Source of the DNA: a bacterium
GTDB taxonomy: Bacteria > Blakebacterota > Blakebacteria > Blakebacterales > Blakebacteraceae
NCBI GenBank assembly: GCA_025774615.1
Contig: JALGVQ010000140.1
Coordinates: forward strand, 1-7,971
DNA: 7,971 nt
Reading direction: 5' to 3'
The notes under the pieces were generated by a model. It saw only the letters and a program-made list of their open reading frames with translations, ran no database searches and was not told where the DNA came from. Shown piece after piece: positions 6,646 through 7,971 of this stretch. The number at the start of each line of letters is the position of its first letter. Positions within the stretch are counted from its first letter, which is position 1. The position numbers and the translations under genes are program-made.

Positions 6646-7971
6646 TTACTCTCTCTCCGCAAGCAGCCTCTTGCCAAGACTGCTCAGAAGTGATTCGGGG
6701 AATACATCCCCCTGCATCAGTGGTTCTTCAAATTGCCTGAGTGCAGAGGCCACCTCGTGGAACGATTTCGGTACCGGTGCGGCACTGCCCATTTCATTCA
6801 GAGCGAACTCGACCTTTGTTCGCTCAAGGAGGGTTTCAAGATCCTCGGTGTCCCGTCCCAGGAACATCGCCTGGGCTATACCGGCAAGCACCAGGTATGG
6901 ATGTGCCGAGCCATCAGGGAGCCGGAACTCGATAGTGGGGGGAGTTACGACGCGGCCATCACCCGTTTCCACCTGTATCGGCAACCGGATGAGAGCGAGG
7001 CGATTGAAACTCCCCCAGGTGATGGCATTGGGAGCCTCTTTACCCTGCAGGAGCCTGGTGAAGGAACCCTTCTCCCGGTTCCCGAAGGCCATCAGCGCTC
7101 CACCCATCTGCACCAGACCACCGATCAGCCATCGTGCCTCCGGTGAGAGGTCGCCGACATTGGCACCTGCGAAGAGATGCCCGGCATCCCGAACCGCCGC
7201 GATGTGGTAATGCTGGCCGCTCCCTGCATGCCCTCGTCTGATGACAGGATCGAAACTGCACCGCATCCCTTTCGAGTGGGCAAGATTGCGCAGTACCCAC
7301 TGGGTCAGGACGACGGCCTCAGCTGCTTCGGGCAGCGAATCGAGCAGCAGCTCCACTTCATGCTGTTCCCAGATCGTGTCATCCTTCTGGGTGTTGGGTA
7401 CATATCCGACCTCGCTGTGCCCGTACTTCACCGGAACACCGATGTCAGCCAGAATCACCATGGCTTCCCTGCGCAGTGTCTGCCCGAATACGAAGGGAGA
7501 TGTCGCATGGTACCCCTTGTCCTCCTTGCCGTAGGAGTCATTCACGTCCGCATGCTTCCCCAGAAAATATTCCGGCTCTCCGAGCGCCTGCAGCTCGGTG
7601 GATAACTCACTCTTTAACCGCTCATCGGCTTTTCTGAGTATGGTGTCAGGAGATTCTGGGAGCGGGTTCCCGTCACGGCCCAGGTGTCGGCAGAGAAGGG
7701 CGAGAGTAGAGCGTGGAGAGAAGGGGTCGAAAAAAGCAGTGGAAAGGTTCGGTCGAAGAATGACATCGGATGCACCGGGTTTGATCCCCGATGATGGAAA
7801 GAGGCTTGAGCCATCGGCTCTCTCGCCACCCTCCAGGATATCCCGGATGTGGTCGATCGAGCCGGGGACGAAATCGAGTGTCTTCAGCCATCCATCACCA
7901 CCGATGTGCATGAGGCTGATAAGTTGGATGTTGCAATCAGAAACGAGACCGATCAGATCATCGATGGTCCA
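6646..7971 (-). CDS. Glutamine synthetase-family ligase (N-terminus off the window)
   Basis: 441 residues are visible and the frame is still open at the right edge; since the family is typically 440-470 residues, probably only the first few are missing. Residue numbers count from the edge. The family catalyses ATP-dependent joining of ammonia or an amine to the gamma-carboxylate of glutamate. Visible motifs are the ammonia-site loop ADGSS (52-56), EPEYFL (132-137), the metal glutamate in GHSEVG (E187), WEQHEVEL (201-208), the GSGQHYHI ATP/metal loop (251-258), LLQGKEAP (flap glutamate E312), SFNRLALIRLP (321-331) and IEFRLPDGSAHPYL (347-360). Differences from canonical GlnA include GHSEV for HHEV, GSGQH for GSGMH and SAHPYL for SANPYL, and there is no adenylylation-site tyrosine motif. 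Conservation of the DGSS pocket leaves ammonia possible as the acceptor, so the choice between glutamine synthetase and a gamma-glutamyl-amine ligase is open. It lies directly upstream of the phosphosulfolactate synthase gene. An internal ATG at 7911 is not the start, because family-like sequence continues upstream of it. Confidence 0.9.
   Translation of the reverse strand, partial: WTIDDLIGLVSDCNIQLISLMHIGGDGWLKTLDFVPGSIDHIRDILEGGERADGSSLFPSSGIKPGASDVILRPNLSTAFFDPFSPRSTLALLCRHLGRDGNPLPESPDTILRKADERLKSELSTELQALGEPEYFLGKHADVNDSYGKEDKGYHATSPFVFGQTLRREAMVILADIGVPVKYGHSEVGYVPNTQKDDTIWEQHEVELLLDSLPEAAEAVVLTQWVLRNLAHSKGMRCSFDPVIRRGHAGSGQHYHIAAVRDAGHLFAGANVGDLSPEARWLIGGLVQMGGALMAFGNREKGSFTRLLQGKEAPNAITWGSFNRLALIRLPIQVETGDGRVVTPPTIEFRLPDGSAHPYLVLAGIAQAMFLGRDTEDLETLLERTKVEFALNEMGSAAPVPKSFHEVASALRQFEEPLMQGDVFPESLLSSLGKRLLAERE

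Noticed and set aside
6733-7210. Overlapping plus-strand open frames opposite the glutamine synthetase-family gene
   Set aside because: The minus-strand ligase accounts for this DNA with conserved motifs throughout; the plus-strand translations look like shadow sequence.

Overview
This is a compact, moderately GC-rich bacterial chromosome segment. Almost every base is coding, the intergenic gaps are very short, and Shine-Dalgarno sites are clear. Two products carry Sec-type signal peptides. The gene content is metabolic and I see no mobile elements, RNA genes or CRISPR arrays. I cannot assign the phylum from the sequence. The secreted proteins and the bacterial phosphosulfolactate synthase would fit an environmental, Gram-negative-type lineage, but that is inference.

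Layout. (1) On the minus strand at 425-2768 lies a long thiamine-diphosphate enzyme of the transketolase family, followed 10 bases later by the start of a secreted protein (1-414) that runs off the left edge. The transketolase reading frame is broken near its 3' end, at about 640: the last ~70 residues lie in the +1 frame. (2) A 141-base divergent intergenic region (2769-2909) separates it from a plus-strand operon of lysA (diaminopimelate decarboxylase, 2910-4172) and an exported N-acyl-D-amino-acid deacylase-like amidohydrolase (4172-5782). These two overlap by one base (TAATG). A good sigma-70-like promoter precedes lysA, and a weaker candidate for the transketolase overlaps it. (3) Converging on that operon after only 24 bases is a minus-strand pair: a glutamine synthetase-family ligase (6646 to beyond 7971, nearly complete) followed by phosphosulfolactate synthase (comA family, 5807-6589).

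How the genes may work together. lysA makes L-lysine by decarboxylating the D-centre of meso-diaminopimelate. Its coupled partner is predicted to act outside the cytoplasm on N-acylated D-amino acids, which suggests a link to peptidoglycan-derived or other D-amino acids. The phosphosulfolactate synthase points to sulfonate chemistry (phosphoenolpyruvate plus sulfite giving phosphosulfolactate, a precursor of sulfolactate or coenzyme M). Its pairing with a glutamine synthetase-type ligase is the least expected arrangement in the window. These functional links rest on gene order and family knowledge, not on direct evidence.
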